Assembly: GCA_945957125.1 (NCBI GenBank)
Contig: CAMFJT010000017.1
Span: 1 to 45,868 of the forward strand
DNA: 45,868 nt
Source: an uncultured Rhodospirillales bacterium
GTDB taxonomy: Bacteria; Pseudomonadota; Alphaproteobacteria; Reyranellales; Reyranellaceae
Direction: 5' to 3'
Each line of letters begins with the position of its first letter. Within the stretch, counting starts at the first letter, position 1. Below, one piece after another: positions 29,336 to 37,698 of the stretch. Under the pieces are notes generated by a model, which was not told the origin of the DNA, searched no databases, and saw nothing but the letters and a program-made list of their open reading frames with translations. Position numbers and translations under genes: made by a program.

Positions 29336-31725
29336 TCGGCGGCTTCCCTCACGGCGGCGGCATTGACGGGAATGGTGATCTTGAAGTTCGAGCCCCGGCC
29401 CACCTCGGACTCGACGAAGATGCGGCCGCCATGGAGCTCGACGATCTTGCGCGAGATCGACAGCCCCAGTCCGGTGCCGCCCTTCTTGCGCGTGCTGGTG
29501 TTGTCGACCTGCTGGAACTCCTCGAAGATCTTCGCCTGGTCGACCTTGGCGATGCCGGGCCCGGTATCGATCACCGAGATCTTGAACCGGTCGCCGTCCT
29601 GGCGCGCGCGGATCTCGACCTTGCCCTCGTCGGTGAACTTGATGGCGTTGCCCACGAGATTGAGCAGCACCTGCGCGAGGCGCCGCGCATCGCCGCGGCC
29701 GAGCGGCAGGCCGGGCGACACGGCCGTGCGCAGCTCGATCTTCTTGGCCCTGGCCAGCGACTCGGTGGCCGACACGACCGTCGCCACCATGTCGGCCACG
29801 CTGTAATCCTCGATGGCGAGCGTAAGCTGGCCGGCCTCGATCTTGGACAGGTCGAGGACGTCGTTGATCAGCCCGAGCAGATGGCGGCCGTTGCCCTGCA
29901 CGCGCTCCAGCACGCGCTGGGCCTTCTCCGGCATGTCACCGTAGAGCCCGTCGACCATCATCTCGGTGTAGCCCAGGATGGCGTTCAACGGCGTACGCAG
30001 CTCGTGGCTCATGTTGGCCAGGAACTGCGACTTGTGCTGGCTGGCGATCTCGAGCTGGCGGCTCTTTTCCTGGATCTCCGTGAACAGGCGCACGTTCTGG
30101 ATGGCGATCACCGCCTGCGCGGCGAAGGTCTCGGCGAGCTCGATCTGCCGTGCGGCGTAGGGCCCTGCCGTGGGCTTGCGCAGCAGGATGCAGCCGATCG
30201 CCTCGCCCTCGCGCAGCATGGGCACCGACAGGACGGCGCGCACGTTGGTCCGGCGCGACAGATCGACGGTCAGCGCAAAGTCGCCCGGTGCGATGCCGTC
30301 GATGTCGGGAATATGGAACGTGCGCCCCTCCAGGACGGCTCGGCCCGCCGTCGTCGAGCCGTCCAGCGGCAGCCGCGTCCCGACCAGCTGCTCGAGCGTC
30401 CCTTCGTGATTGGCCAGCGCCAGCTCGTCGCCCTCGCGCAGGACGATCGTGGCATCGTCGGCGCCGCAGAAGCGCCGGGCGGCGGATACGACGGCCTTGA
30501 GGACGGGCTCGACGTCGGTCGGCGACTGGGAGATGACCTGCAGGATGCCGGCGGTGGCGGTCTGCTGCTCGAGGGATTCCGAAAGCTCGCGCGTGCGATC
30601 CTCGACGCGCTGCTCGAGCGTGACGTAGGATTCCTCGAGCGCCGCCGCCGACCGGTTGAACTGGTCGGCCAGCGATTCCAGCTCGTCGCCGGTCCTGATC
30701 GCGAGACGATGGCCGAGATCGCCGCGGCCGATGCGCTGCGCGCCCTCCTGCATGGCGCGGATCGGCACCACCATGCGCCGCGCGAGAAGCGCCGCCACCA
30801 GCCCCGCGATCAGCAGGCCGAGCACCAGCAGCGCCAGCGCCCGCAGGCCGGCGCCGATCACCGGCTGTTGCGCCTCGGCGGTCGGAAGCTCGACGAACAC
30901 GATCCAGTTCAGGGCCGGGATCGTCGCGTGCGCCGACAGCACGGGAATGCCGGCGCGGTTGCGCGCGTCGACCGGGCCGGCATCGGCGCCTTGCGGCGCG
31001 ATGGCGGCCGCGACCTGCCCGAGACGGCTCATGTCGGTGCCGCGCAGCACCAGCGACAGGTCGGGATGGGCGACCAGCCGGCCGAGCCGGTCGACGACAT
31101 AGGCGTAACCCGAATTGCCGATCCTGATCTGCGAGACCACGTCCCAGATCAGCTTCAGGTTGACCTCGGCAACGGTGACGCCGCTGCGTCCGCCGTGTGC
31201 CACCGCCATCGTGAAATAGGGCTCGCTCTCCTTGCGGAAATAGACCGGGCCGAAATAGACCCGGTTGGCCATGGCGCCGACGAAGGCGGGATCGGCCGAA
31301 TGATCGGTGCCCGCGCCGACCACGTCCATCGACAGCCGCGACACGCGGAGCTGCTCCCTGCCCTGGCGATCGAACTGCGCCAGCTCGGTAATCGCCGGCA
31401 CCTGGCGTTGCAGGCGGATATAGTCGAAGCGTCGCTGCTCGACCGGCAGCGATGCCCATTGAGCCTGCGTCACCCAGCCGATCTGGCGCTCGATCTCGCG
31501 CACGAACGACTCGATCTTCTGCGCGGCGGCCTCGGCCTTCTCGCGCTGCACGTCGATCGAGGCGCGCCGGTTGTCGCGATAGACGAAATAGAGGTCGAGC
31601 GCAGCGTTGATCACCAGCACCGCAGTGACGAGACCGACGAACAGCACGACGTACTTGAAGAAGAGCCCGCGTCTCAATCGCTTCCCCGGCCCACGATGGG
31701 CGATCCTAGCGCCGTTCCGTTGCAT
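29332..31725 (-). CDS. Membrane sensor histidine kinase (Cache-HAMP-GAF-HisKA-HATPase)
   Basis: 797 aa. TM1 about 21-44 (FFKYVVLFVGLVTAVLVINA), a periplasmic Cache-type sensor domain of about 250 residues with VYFGPVYFRKESEPYFTMAV and GNSGYAYVVDRLGRLVAHPD, TM2 about 298-320 (LLVLGLLIAGLVAALLARRM), HAMP, coiled coil, GAF (about 415-555), HisKA with H574 (NMSHELRTPLNAILGY), HATPase (NAIKFTD; DTGPGIAK; GTGLGLSI). The kinase lacks its own receiver; two receivers follow in the operon. A periplasmic binding protein gene lies 25 bases upstream, and a ligand-loaded binding protein docking on the Cache domain is a plausible input (inference). Confidence 0.94.
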   Translation of the reverse strand: MQRNGARIAHRGPGKRLRRGLFFKYVVLFVGLVTAVLVINAALDLYFVYRDNRRASIDVQREKAEAAAQKIESFVREIERQIGWVTQAQWASLPVEQRRFDYIRLQRQVPAITELAQFDRQGREQLRVSRLSMDVVGAGTDHSADPAFVGAMANRVYFGPVYFRKESEPYFTMAVAHGGRSGVTVAEVNLKLIWDVVSQIRIGNSGYAYVVDRLGRLVAHPDLSLVLRGTDMSRLGQVAAAIAPQGADAGPVDARNRAGIPVLSAHATIPALNWIVFVELPTAEAQQPVIGAGLRALALLVLGLLIAGLVAALLARRMVVPIRAMQEGAQRIGRGDLGHRLAIRTGDELESLADQFNRSAAALEESYVTLEQRVEDRTRELSESLEQQTATAGILQVISQSPTDVEPVLKAVVSAARRFCGADDATIVLREGDELALANHEGTLEQLVGTRLPLDGSTTAGRAVLEGRTFHIPDIDGIAPGDFALTVDLSRRTNVRAVLSVPMLREGEAIGCILLRKPTAGPYAARQIELAETFAAQAVIAIQNVRLFTEIQEKSRQLEIASQHKSQFLANMSHELRTPLNAILGYTEMMVDGLYGDMPEKAQRVLERVQGNGRHLLGLINDVLDLSKIEAGQLTLAIEDYSVADMVATVVSATESLARAKKIELRTAVSPGLPLGRGDARRLAQVLLNLVGNAIKFTDEGKVEIRARQDGDRFKISVIDTGPGIAKVDQAKIFEEFQQVDNTSTRKKGGTGLGLSISRKIVELHGGRIFVESEVGRGSNFKITIPVNAAAVREAAE

Positions 31726-31750
31726 TATCGAGCATGCGGCAGCGGATGCC

Positions 31751-32689
31751 TCACTCGATCACTTCGTCGCACCGGGCGAGAAGGATCGGCGGCAGGTCGA
31801 TTCCCAGCGCTCGCGCGCTCCTCAGGTTGACCACCAGCTCGAAGCGCGAAGCCTGCTGCACCGGCAGGTCGGACGGCCGGGCGCCCTTCAGGATACGGCC
31901 GACATAGTCGGCGACCTGGCGCATGTTGTCGGCCTGGTTGGCGCCATAGGAGAAGAGCCCGCCCGCATCGGCGAACTCGCGGCGGAAGGAAAAGGCCGGC
32001 AAGCGGTGCTTCAGTTGCAGTGCTGCGCCGATATCGAAGCCCAGGCTGGGCTGCACGAGCACGGCATCGACGCCCTGCGCCTTCATTGTCGCAAAGGCCT
32101 CTTCCAGCGCCTGCAGCGAGCGGATGAGCGCGACCGGCGTGGCGAGGCCCTCAGCGCGCCCGACCGCCTCGACGTCGCGCCGCAGCGGCACGTGGAACGG
32201 ATCGGCCTCGTTCAGCAGCAGGCCGATCGCGCTCGTCGCCGGCCTGATCTCCTTGAAGAGCTGCAGCCCCTTTCCGGCCAGCGCCGAGCTCGGGCTGAAG
32301 ACGCCGGTGACGTTGCCTTCGGGCCGCGCGATGTTGCCGATTCCGCCGATTTCGGGCGCGGCGCCGAAAAAGACGATCGGCACCGTCGTGGTCGCCCGCC
32401 TGACCGCGTCGATCGCCTGGGACAGCACCGCCACGATGACGTCGATCCGCTGCGAGACCAGCGCGGCGGCCAGACCGTCGAGCCCGGCGTTGTTGACGCC
32501 CGCCGCGCGATAGTCGAACGCGACCGTCCTGTCCTCGACATAGCCGAGATCGGCCATGGCGTTGCGAAAGAGGGACCAGCTCGGCTCCGGGTCTCCGGAC
32601 ACCAGAAAGCCGACGCGCGGCACTTTCTGCGCGCGTGCTGCGTTCGCAGGCAAGGCCGTCAGGACGCCGAGAAAGCTACGCCGCTTCAC
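31751..32689 (-). CDS. ABC_sub_bind family periplasmic binding protein (first of three, operon head)
   Basis: 312 aa from GTG 32689. Twin-arginine-like start (MKRRSFLGVLTALPANAARA, cut near ARAQ). Family motifs are VPRVGFLVSGDPEPSWSLFR, IARPEGNVTGVFSPSSALAG and the shared C terminus LPPILLARCDEVIE. It opens the six-gene operon, 25 bases before the sensor kinase start. There are no transporter partner genes. The ligand is unknown; ABC_sub_bind members in other bacteria bind amino-acid-like or aromatic ligands, but this cannot be read here. Confidence 0.88.
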   Translation of the reverse strand: MKRRSFLGVLTALPANAARAQKVPRVGFLVSGDPEPSWSLFRNAMADLGYVEDRTVAFDYRAAGVNNAGLDGLAAALVSQRIDVIVAVLSQAIDAVRRATTTVPIVFFGAAPEIGGIGNIARPEGNVTGVFSPSSALAGKGLQLFKEIRPATSAIGLLLNEADPFHVPLRRDVEAVGRAEGLATPVALIRSLQALEEAFATMKAQGVDAVLVQPSLGFDIGAALQLKHRLPAFSFRREFADAGGLFSYGANQADNMRQVADYVGRILKGARPSDLPVQQASRFELVVNLRSARALGIDLPPILLARCDEVIE

Positions 32690-32969
32690 CGGGGCGCCTC
32701 AGGCAGCGGCCGGCGTGCGGGCTGGCGGGGCAAGGCGGACCGGCAAGCGCCCGCGATCGTCGACGTTGTTGCGCATTCGATGGGCCACGGAGACGCCCGA
32801 CCGTCAGCCCACCTGACGGGTCGCGGGTGCCGACCTCAACCATACGACATGGGGTTCGATCAAGAGAATCCTGCCGTGGTCGGCCTCCGGCATCGTGGTT
32901 GTCGCTGTCGGCGGGACCGTCCACGAGGGTGACAATTCGTTGCCCCGCACCGTAAGGTGCCGGCTTCCT

Positions 32970-33539
32970 ATGCTGAATACCGCCAACATCCTCACGCTGT
33001 CGCGCATCGCGGCGATCCCGCTGGTCGTGGCCTGCTTCTGGCTCGATCGCGGCTGGTCGCAGTGGCTGTCGATGAGCCTTTTCGTCGCCGCCGGTATCAC
33101 CGACTACTTCGACGGCTATTTCGCGCGCCGCTATCACCAGATCTCGCGCCTCGGCCGCTTCCTCGATCCGATCGCCGACAAGCTGCTGGTCGCCGCGGCC
33201 CTGCTGATGCTGGTCGATCGCGGGCCGCTGAGCGGCATCCACGTGCTCGCCGCGCTGATCATCCTGGCGCGCGAGATCCTGGTCTCCGGGCTGCGCGAGT
33301 TCCTCGCCGAGCTGCGGGTCGGGCTGCCGGTGAGCCAGCTCGCGAAGTGGAAGACGGCAGTGCAGATGGTCGCCATCGCCCTGCTGCTGGTCGGCGACGC
33401 GGGGCCGCCGCTGGTGACGACGCTCGGCCTGTGGGCGATCTGGATCGCCGCCGGCCTCACCTTGATCACGGGCTACGACTACCTGCGCACCGGCCTGCGC
33501 CACATGGCGGAAGACACGCCGCCGGGAGCGGCGCAATGA
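32970..33539 (+). CDS. pgsA: CDP-diacylglycerol--glycerol-3-phosphate 3-phosphatidyltransferase
   Basis: 189 aa from MLNTANILTLSRIAAIPLVV. The CDP-alcohol phosphotransferase signature is intact: GITDYFDGYFARRYHQISRL then GRFLDPIADKLLV (D-G-x2-A-R-x8-G-x3-D-x3-D). It has about five hydrophobic helices and sits in the inner membrane, making phosphatidylglycerophosphate. The start is chosen at ATG 32970 because upstream in-frame codons lack family similarity. It heads pgsA-moaD-moaE (ATGA overlap with moaD at 33536-33539). Confidence 0.95.
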   Translation: MLNTANILTLSRIAAIPLVVACFWLDRGWSQWLSMSLFVAAGITDYFDGYFARRYHQISRLGRFLDPIADKLLVAAALLMLVDRGPLSGIHVLAALIILAREILVSGLREFLAELRVGLPVSQLAKWKTAVQMVAIALLLVGDAGPPLVTTLGLWAIWIAAGLTLITGYDYLRTGLRHMAEDTPPGAAQ

Positions 33540-33787
33540 AGGTCCGCTATTTCGCCTGGATGAAGCGCACCGTGGGCGTGGCCGAGGAAGAGATCGACCC
33601 GCCCGCCGACGTGCGCACCGTCGGCGACCTCGTGCGCTGGCTGCGCACCCGGAGCGGCGGCCATGCCGAGGCGCTGGCAGAGGGTGCGGCGTTCGGCGCG
33701 GCCGTCGACAAGCGCACGGCGACCTTCGACGCCAGCATCGCCGGCGCGGCCGAGATCGCCTTCTTCCCACCCTTCACCGGTGGCTGA
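33536..33787 (+). CDS. moaD: Molybdopterin synthase sulfur carrier subunit
   Basis: 83 aa. Ubiquitin-like fold, MKVRYFAWMKRTVGVAEEEI, ending in the required FFPPFTGG, whose terminal Gly-Gly is thiocarboxylated by MoeB/ThiF-type enzymes. It gives sulfur to MoaE to make molybdopterin. The gene is translationally coupled to pgsA and three bases before moaE. Its product is needed by the molybdenum hydroxylase at the left end of the window. Confidence 0.94.
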   Translation: MKVRYFAWMKRTVGVAEEEIDPPADVRTVGDLVRWLRTRSGGHAEALAEGAAFGAAVDKRTATFDASIAGAAEIAFFPPFTGG

Positions 33788-33790
33788 GCC

Positions 33791-34261
33791 ATGACGGTAC
33801 GCGTGCAGGAAGCGGATTTCGACGTCGGCGCCGAGCTCGACGGGTTGACCGCGGGCAATCGCCAGATCGGCGGGCTGGCCGTGTTCGTCGGCCTGGTGCG
33901 CGAGCGGCACGTGCGCGAGGGCTACCATCGCGACCGTGTCGACGCGCTCACGCTCGAGCATTACCCCGGCATGACCGAGACAGCGCTGGAGGAGATCGAG
34001 ACCGAGGCGCGGCGGCGCTGGCCGCTCGAAGCGACGCTGATCGTGCATCGCTACGGCCGTATGGAGCCGGGCGAGCGGATCGTGCTGGTGGCCGTGGGCT
34101 CGCCCCATCGCGAAGCGGCATTCGAGGCGTGCGAATTCCTGGTCGACTGGCTGAAGACCAAGGCGCCTTTCTGGAAGCTCGAGGACACGCCGGAGGGCGA
34201 GAAATGGGTCGGCGCCCACGCCGACGATGACCAGGCCGCGGCGCGGTGGGAGAAGAAATAG
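33791..34261 (+). CDS. moaE: Molybdopterin synthase catalytic subunit
   Basis: 156 aa. Signatures are GGLAVFVGLVRERHVREGYH, LEHYPGMTETALEEIETEAR, LIVHRYGRMEPGERIVLVAV, SPHREAAFEACEFLVDWLKT and the active-site lysine segment KAPFWKLEDTPEGEKWV. It converts precursor Z to molybdopterin together with MoaD. Last of pgsA-moaD-moaE. A short charged tail (DDDQAAARWEKK) extends beyond the core. Confidence 0.95.
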   Translation: MTVRVQEADFDVGAELDGLTAGNRQIGGLAVFVGLVRERHVREGYHRDRVDALTLEHYPGMTETALEEIETEARRRWPLEATLIVHRYGRMEPGERIVLVAVGSPHREAAFEACEFLVDWLKTKAPFWKLEDTPEGEKWVGAHADDDQAAARWEKK

Positions 34262-34340
34262 GTCGCTACGGCGCATTTCGACGGAACGCTTCCGCCGCTC
34301 AGCTGTTGATTCTCCCGTGCCACAGCGATGGGAGACCGCA

Positions 34341-34850
34341 ATGCGTTACTGCGTTCAACCGGCAACGGCAAAGGACGTGGCGACCCTGGCCCTCGCGATG
34401 GAGGACCGGGAAAAGGGAGACGTCGAGTTCGACCGCAACGGCGACCAGAAGGCGCTCGATCACCTGCTGAACGCGTTCCTGTCCAGCACCGAGGTTTGGG
34501 CCGCGCACGATCGCGACGGCCAGCCTTGCGCGCTGTGGGGTGTCGGCCCGACGCCGCACGACTTCGACGTGGGCCGGTTCTGGCTGCTGACCTGCGAGGA
34601 GGTCGAGACGGCCCCCCACGATCTCGCCGCGCTGTCGACCATCGTGCTGCCGGAGATGCTGGCCTCCTATGCGCGTCTCGAAAGCATCGTCGACGCGCGC
34701 AACCTGCGCGCCGTGGCGCTGCTGCAGGTCCTTGGCTTCACGGTCGAGCCGGCCGCCTTCCATGAGACATCAGGCCGCCCCTGCCATCGGGTCTGGGTCG
34801 AGGCTGAAGGATCGGCGCTCACCCAGGCTCGCCCGACCCTGCTCAATTGA
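34341..34850 (+). CDS. GNAT-like protein resembling DUF2833 phage-type acetyltransferases
   Basis: 169 aa from ATG 34341 with GGGAGA 34330-34335. N-terminal YCVQPATAKDVATLALAMED and the central WAAHDRDGQPCALWGVGPTP, FWLLTCEEVETAPHDLAALS, then VDARNLRAVALLQVLGFTVE follow a GNAT-type layout. The VD-RN-x7-LGF ending resembles DUF2833 / internal virion protein A-like proteins found in podophages and scattered bacteria. No phage genes surround it. The acetyl acceptor is unknown, and the assignment rests on motif memory. Confidence 0.6.
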   Translation: MRYCVQPATAKDVATLALAMEDREKGDVEFDRNGDQKALDHLLNAFLSSTEVWAAHDRDGQPCALWGVGPTPHDFDVGRFWLLTCEEVETAPHDLAALSTIVLPEMLASYARLESIVDARNLRAVALLQVLGFTVEPAAFHETSGRPCHRVWVEAEGSALTQARPTLLN

Positions 34851-34906
34851 GGCCGGGCGTGCCCGCGGCAACGGCGCCGCGGGAGGCGGCCTCCATGGCG
34901 CTGCCG

Positions 34907-35149
34907 TCAGCCCTTGTAATTCTCGACCGTACTCGAGGGCCGTACTTCGGCCGCATCGGGATTCTTTCCGAACTCGCGCAAGCCGCGTCGCTGGCGAAGC
35001 AGGTCCCAGTATCGGTCCAGCTCGACGTTGAGGGCGACCAGCCGTTCCTTCTCCTCGTCGGAGACGGAACCCTTGTGGTAAAGCGCCTTCTCCTCGGCAA
35101 CGAGACGCTCGATGTGATCGAGCACGGTCCGGTCGGTCGTATGCGTCAT
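34907..35149 (-). CDS. DUF2630 family protein
   Basis: 80 aa from MTHTTDRTVLDHIERLVAEE, with AGGAG before the ATG. The rest is KALYHKGSVSDEEKERLVAL and LDRYWDLLRQRRGLREFGKN, the compact helical DUF2630 pattern seen in actinobacteria and alphaproteobacteria. The function is unknown. It starts 11 bases after the thiF-like gene and is probably the last gene of the thiamine operon transcript, though a role in thiamine synthesis is not implied. Confidence 0.8.
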   Translation of the reverse strand: MTHTTDRTVLDHIERLVAEEKALYHKGSVSDEEKERLVALNVELDRYWDLLRQRRGLREFGKNPDAAEVRPSSTVENYKG

Positions 35150-35160
35150 GACGGAACTCC

Positions 35161-36123
35161 TCAGCCCAGCGCGACGAGGGCGATATCCAAGTTTCGATCG
35201 CGCAGCCTGTCGGCAGCCATGAGGGCGCGCTGTCCGCTGCGGCAACAGAGAACAATGCGTCGCGACGCGGGAAGTTCCGGCGCGAGGGTGGCGACGTCGT
35301 CGACTGTCATCCGGCGGCCCTGCGCGAAGGTCGCCGGCGCCTCCGCGACACCGCGCAGATCGACCACGTAATCGTCGGGCCGCAGCGCGGAGGGTGCGAT
35401 GAACGGCACCGCGCCATCGGGCTCCGGGCTGCCCTCGAACCCGAAGCCGCCGAAGGCAAGGCGCGCCGCATCGAACGTCACGACGCGGCCCAGCACCGTC
35501 GGATCCAGCCCGAGCAGGAGATGCAGGACGAGATGCGCCTGCACGCTGCCGAGCACGGCAACGGCGGTGCCGAGGACGCCGACGGTCGCGCAGGTGCCGC
35601 CGTCGATCGAGACTTCGGGGAACACCGCACGGTAGCTAGGTCCACCGCCGCAGAAGGCGCCGGCATAGCCGGTCAGCCCGATCACCGAGGCGGAAACCAT
35701 CGGCTTGGCCAGCGCGTGGCAGGCATCGCTCAGCATGTAGGTCACGGCGAAGCTGTCGGCGGCGTCGACGATCACGTCCGCGTCCGTCACCAGCGCGCTG
35801 GCGTTGTGCGGCGTCAGGCGCTCGGCGACGGCATGGATCGCCACGCCGGGATTGAACCGCAGCAGCCTCGCGCGCGCCGCCTCGGCCTTCGGCCGGCCGA
35901 TATCGTCCATGCCGTAAAGCGGCTGGCGATGAAGGTTAGACTCCTCGACCGTGTCGTGATCGACGACCGTGAGATGGCCGATGCCCGCGCCGGCGAGATA
36001 TTGCAGCACCGGGCAGCCGAGCCCGCCCGCGCCGACGACCAGCACCGCCGCGGCCGCGAGCCGCGCCTGCCCCGCCATACCGACCTCGGCGAGGATCGTC
36101 TGGCGGGCGTAGCGATCGCTCAT
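35161..36123 (-). CDS. thiF: ThiF/MoeB-family adenylyltransferase with C-terminal rhodanese domain
   Basis: 320 aa from ATG 36123. The E1-like ATP site VLVVGAGGLGCPVLQYLAGA, VVDHDTVEESNLHRQPLYGM and RLLRFNPGVAIHAVAERL are present, as is the catalytic-cysteine region GGTCATVGVLGTAVAVLGSV. A rhodanese domain follows (about 230-320; active site LCCRSGQRALMAADRL) but ends early at DIALVALG. The two CxxC zinc pairs typical of MoeB/ThiF are missing (GPSYRAVF where CYRC is expected). It would adenylylate ThiS, and perhaps MoaD. It overlaps thiE by ATGA (36120-36123). Confidence 0.88.
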   Translation of the reverse strand: MSDRYARQTILAEVGMAGQARLAAAAVLVVGAGGLGCPVLQYLAGAGIGHLTVVDHDTVEESNLHRQPLYGMDDIGRPKAEAARARLLRFNPGVAIHAVAERLTPHNASALVTDADVIVDAADSFAVTYMLSDACHALAKPMVSASVIGLTGYAGAFCGGGPSYRAVFPEVSIDGGTCATVGVLGTAVAVLGSVQAHLVLHLLLGLDPTVLGRVVTFDAARLAFGGFGFEGSPEPDGAVPFIAPSALRPDDYVVDLRGVAEAPATFAQGRRMTVDDVATLAPELPASRRIVLCCRSGQRALMAADRLRDRNLDIALVALG

Positions 36124-36728
36124 GCGGGTGCCCGGGTCGCGGCGATCCACGCCCTCGCCTGGGCAATCGGATCGGGGCTGTTCACGATGTCGCCGACCAC
36201 CGCGGCCGAATCGGCTCCCGCCGTCAGGCAGAGCAGCGCGCGCTCGAGCGTGAGCCCACCGATCGCGACCAGCGGCCGTGCACCGATGCGCTTCTTCCAT
36301 TCGCCGAGTCGATCCAGCCCCTGCGGCGCCCACGGCATCTTCTTGAGCGCCGTCGGCCAGACCGGGCCGAGCGCCACGTAGTCCGGATCGACTGCGAGGC
36401 CCTTCTCCAGCTCGGCATGATCGTGCGTGCTGACGCCGAGCTTCAGGCCGGCGCGGCGGATCGCCTCCACGTCGGCCGTGGCGAGGTCCTCCTGACCGAG
36501 ATGGACCCAAGCACAGCGCTCCTCGATCGCGATCCGCCAATAGTCGTTGACGACGAGCTCGGCGCCATGGCGCGCGCAGACCGCTTGCGCCTCACGCACC
36601 TGGCGGCGCAACTCGGCGTCCGGCCGGTCCTTGATGCGAAGCTGTATGAAGCGCGCGCCGGCCGGTACCAGCCGCGCGACCCAGTCCGAATCGGGCACGA
36701 CGGGATAGAAAGGATCGATCACGGTCAA
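36120..36728 (-). CDS. thiE: Thiamine-phosphate synthase
   Basis: 202 aa from TTG 36728, which overlaps the thiG stop (TTGA). Phosphate- and pyrimidine-binding segments are [73 protein letters not shown] and [20 protein letters not shown]. It joins the thiazole and HMP-PP moieties. The PVWPTALKK segment replaces the more usual PIFPTxTK but the lysine is kept. Fourth gene of the riboswitch-controlled operon. Confidence 0.92.
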   Translation of the reverse strand: MTVIDPFYPVVPDSDWVARLVPAGARFIQLRIKDRPDAELRRQVREAQAVCARHGAELVVNDYWRIAIEERCAWVHLGQEDLATADVEAIRRAGLKLGVSTHDHAELEKGLAVDPDYVALGPVWPTALKKMPWAPQGLDRLGEWKKRIGARPLVAIGGLTLERALLCLTAGADSAAVVGDIVNSPDPIAQARAWIAATRAPA

Positions 36729-37498
36729 TCTCCCAACGACGCTTTGCCGAACACCGGCGTCGACGGCACCGCCATGTCCCGCGGCTCGAGCGGTCGCGCC
36801 GCGAAAGCGAGGCGGCCGGCTTCGATCGCCAGCGCGAAAGCCCTGGCCATCGCGACCGGATCGCCCGCCTCGGCGACGGCAGTGTTGAGCAGCACTGCGT
36901 CATAGCCCAGCTCCATCGCCGCCGCGGCATGCGAGGGCACGCCGAGCCCGGCATCGACCACCAGCGGGATGTCGGGGAAGTGGGCGCGCATGGCCTTGAG
37001 ACCGTAGGCGTTGTTCAGGCCGCGCGCGGAGCCGATCGGCGCGCCCCACGGCATCAGCACGCGGCAGCCCGCCTCGACCAGCCGGTCGGCGACGGCGAGA
37101 TCCTCGGTCGTATAGGGGAAGACCTCGAAGCCCTCCTCGCTCAGCACCCGGGCGGCCTCGACCAGGCCGAACACGTCGGGCTGCAGGGTCTCGTCGTCGC
37201 GGATGACCTCGAGCTTGATCCATGGCGTGTCGAACAGCTCGCGCGCCATGTGCGCGGTCGTCACCGCTTCCGTAACGCTGTGGCAGCCGGCCGTGTTGGG
37301 CAGCACGCGCACGCCGAGCGCGCGGACGATCGACCAGAAGGCCTGCCCGCCGCGCTCGCTGCCTGCCTCGCGGCGCAGCGACACCGTCACGACCTGCGCG
37401 CCCGATGCCTCGATCGCATCGGCCAGCACCTTGGGCGAGGGATAGCGCGCCGTGCCGAGCAGCAGGCGCGAAGTCAGCTCGACGCCATAGAACGCCAT
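36725..37498 (-). CDS. thiG: Thiazole synthase
   Basis: 257 aa from ATG 37498 ([20 protein letters not shown]). Barrel landmarks are [20 protein letters not shown], the Schiff-base lysine in [40 protein letters not shown] and [20 protein letters not shown]. It forms the thiazole phosphate from deoxyxylulose phosphate, ThiS thiocarboxylate and the imine supplied by ThiO. It is two bases after thiS. Confidence 0.96.
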   Translation of the reverse strand: MAFYGVELTSRLLLGTARYPSPKVLADAIEASGAQVVTVSLRREAGSERGGQAFWSIVRALGVRVLPNTAGCHSVTEAVTTAHMARELFDTPWIKLEVIRDDETLQPDVFGLVEAARVLSEEGFEVFPYTTEDLAVADRLVEAGCRVLMPWGAPIGSARGLNNAYGLKAMRAHFPDIPLVVDAGLGVPSHAAAAMELGYDAVLLNTAVAEAGDPVAMARAFALAIEAGRLAFAARPLEPRDMAVPSTPVFGKASLGD

Positions 37499-37500
37499 GA

Positions 37501-37698
37501 TCAGCCTCCCTGCATCGGCGCCACGACCTCGATCTGGTCGCCGTCGCAAAGCTCGACTGCCGGACGCGCGGGCGCGGCGACGAAGCGGCCGTTCACCGCC
37601 GTCGCGATCTTCCTGCCGCCATAGCCCAGCGCATCCAGCGCCAAGGCGAGCGTGGCCGGCTCGATGTCATGCCGATCGCCGTTCACGAAGATCCGCAT
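37501..37698 (-). CDS. thiS: Sulfur carrier protein ThiS
   Basis: 65 aa, [20 protein letters not shown] ... VAVNGRFV-type strand ... ending [12 protein letters not shown]; the terminal Gly-Gly is the thiocarboxylate site. It overlaps the 3' end of thiO by 32 bases (37667-37698). It resembles MoaD in fold, so the single ThiF/MoeB-like protein of this operon might serve both. Confidence 0.93.
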   Translation of the reverse strand: MRIFVNGDRHDIEPATLALALDALGYGGRKIATAVNGRFVAAPARPAVELCDGDQIEVVAPMQGG

